Positions 63,446-64,000 of a stretch of DNA of 64,000 nucleotides are shown here, in pieces. Both the position numbers and the translations under genes were made by a program. This DNA comes from Ruminococcus sp. (GTDB lineage: Bacteria > Bacillota > Clostridia > Oscillospirales > Acutalibacteraceae): positions 62,001 through 126,000 of the forward strand of contig JALELS010000020.1 of the NCBI GenBank assembly GCA_022768065.1, read 5' to 3'. The notes under the pieces were generated by a model. It had not been told where the DNA came from, did no database searches, and worked only from the letters and a program-made list of their open reading frames with translations. Numbering within the stretch: the first letter of the stretch is position 1; every line of letters begins with the position of its first letter.

Positions 63446-63469
63446 CTTTTACTTTTTTTATGCTATATT
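63442..63469 (+). promoter_or_regulatory. Promoter of trkA
   Basis: TTGACT (63442-63447, overlapping the DUF554 stop), 16-bp spacer, TATATT (63464-63469). Confidence 0.65.
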
Positions 63470-63506
63470 ATATGTGGTTATATATGATTTTTTGGGGGAA
63501 TTGTAA

Positions 63507-64000
63507 TTGAAGATTATTGTTGCAGGTGACGGTAAGGTCGGTGCCACGCTTACACGTCAGCTGACCGCAGAGGGATATGACATTACTCTTATCGACTCAA
63601 ACAAGGATGTTTTGAACTCAAGCATGGAGCAATTCGACATAATGACCGTACACGGCAACTGTGCCACCAAAGACACGCTGCTGAAGGCGGGAATTACAGA
63701 CACCGACCTCATAATAGCCGCCACAAGCGCGGACGAGGTAAATCTTTTGTGCTGCATTACCGCTCACGGACTTAACAAGAACCTGCACACAATAGCGCGA
63801 ATCCGCAATCCCGAATACAGCAATCAAATCTATGATATGCGCGATATGTATGCGCTGTCCATGACCGTAAACCCCGAAAAGCAGGCGTCAAGTGCCATAG
63901 AAAAGCTTCTCAGATACCCGGGATTTTTAAAGCATGACACCTTTGCTAAGGGGCGTGTCGATATAGTTGAGTTGCGCGTCAAAAGCGACAGCAAGCTCTG
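63507..64000 (+). CDS. trkA: TrkA potassium uptake regulatory protein (partial)
   Basis: The reading frame starts at a TTG eight bases after GGGGGA and runs off the window end without a stop, covering 164 codons. The N-terminus reads IIVAGDGKVGATLTRQL, the Rossmann NAD motif of the first TrkA-N (RCK) domain, followed by LIDSNKDVLNSS, the acidic pair that binds the ribose, and VHGNCATKDTLLKAG. TrkA gates Trk/Ktr-type potassium channels in response to nucleotides. The gene is not preceded by an ATG in frame, and is easily missed. A trkH partner probably follows beyond the window. Confidence 0.92.
   Translation, partial: MKIIVAGDGKVGATLTRQLTAEGYDITLIDSNKDVLNSSMEQFDIMTVHGNCATKDTLLKAGITDTDLIIAATSADEVNLLCCITAHGLNKNLHTIARIRNPEYSNQIYDMRDMYALSMTVNPEKQASSAIEKLLRYPGFLKHDTFAKGRVDIVELRVKSDSKL

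Overview
The window reads as chromosomal DNA from a spore-forming, Gram-positive Clostridia bacterium, most like the Oscillospiraceae/Ruminococcaceae gut or rumen lineages. The evidence is strong GGAGG ribosome binding sites, frequent TTG/GTG starts, two T-box leaders, a YpeB germination protein, class B sortases, a cohesin-type surface protein, and plant-polysaccharide enzymes (GH5, GH28). G+C is moderate by eye; I did not compute it. I see no rRNA, tRNA, CRISPR array, prophage or intact insertion sequence.

Layout. 1-4.5 kb: three 109-bp tandem repeats, then a minus-strand operon of an SCP2-like protein, a class III aminotransferase and a split transketolase (pathway unknown). 4.6-8.8 kb: secA, a membrane glycerophosphodiesterase and a Dabb protein. 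8.9-12.1 kb: a T-box leader and a TrpXYZ-type ABC importer. 12.2-16.7 kb: MarR/MATE pair, PPC-domain protein, sugar acetyltransferase, GH5 lipoprotein. 16.8-20.8 kb: cstA behind a second T-box, then putP behind a short structured leader with an intrinsic terminator. 20.9-24.9 kb: a 1106-residue collagen-like surface protein, a small partner gene and a divergent XRE regulator with two identical operators. 25-31 kb: a decayed or accessory stretch with two broken MATE genes, an acyltransferase, a MarR regulator and an ECF-sigma locus with twin promoters and an overlooked 35-residue membrane peptide. 31-34.5 kb: guaA and purA.

34.6-40.3 kb: cohesin protein with a sortase-like tail, GH28, and an FHA-FtsW/RodA-PBP cell-wall operon. 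40.5-43.9 kb: galM-ilvN-leuC-leuD. 44-48 kb: response regulator, histidine kinase and HtrA protease (envelope stress). 48-49.8 kb: small lipoprotein and ypeB. 49.9-60.1 kb: a long plus-strand run of cysteine desulfurase, thiI, a CinA C-terminal amidohydrolase, two tandem class B sortases, a 725-residue protein that looks like a degenerate CinA fused through a membrane segment to a degenerate SpoIID domain, galE, lemA and a TPM-domain protein. 60.2-64 kb: pyrimidine-nucleoside phosphorylase, thioredoxin reductase, DUF554 and the start of trkA.

The genes are mainly housekeeping (secretion, purine and leucine synthesis, tRNA thiolation, wall growth) interleaved with a surface programme: cohesin protein, collagen-like protein, sortases and HtrA. 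The best candidates for undescribed biology are the CinA-like/SpoIID-like fusion beside the sortases, the self-regulated ECF locus with its micro-membrane protein, and the SCP2/aminotransferase/transketolase operon.
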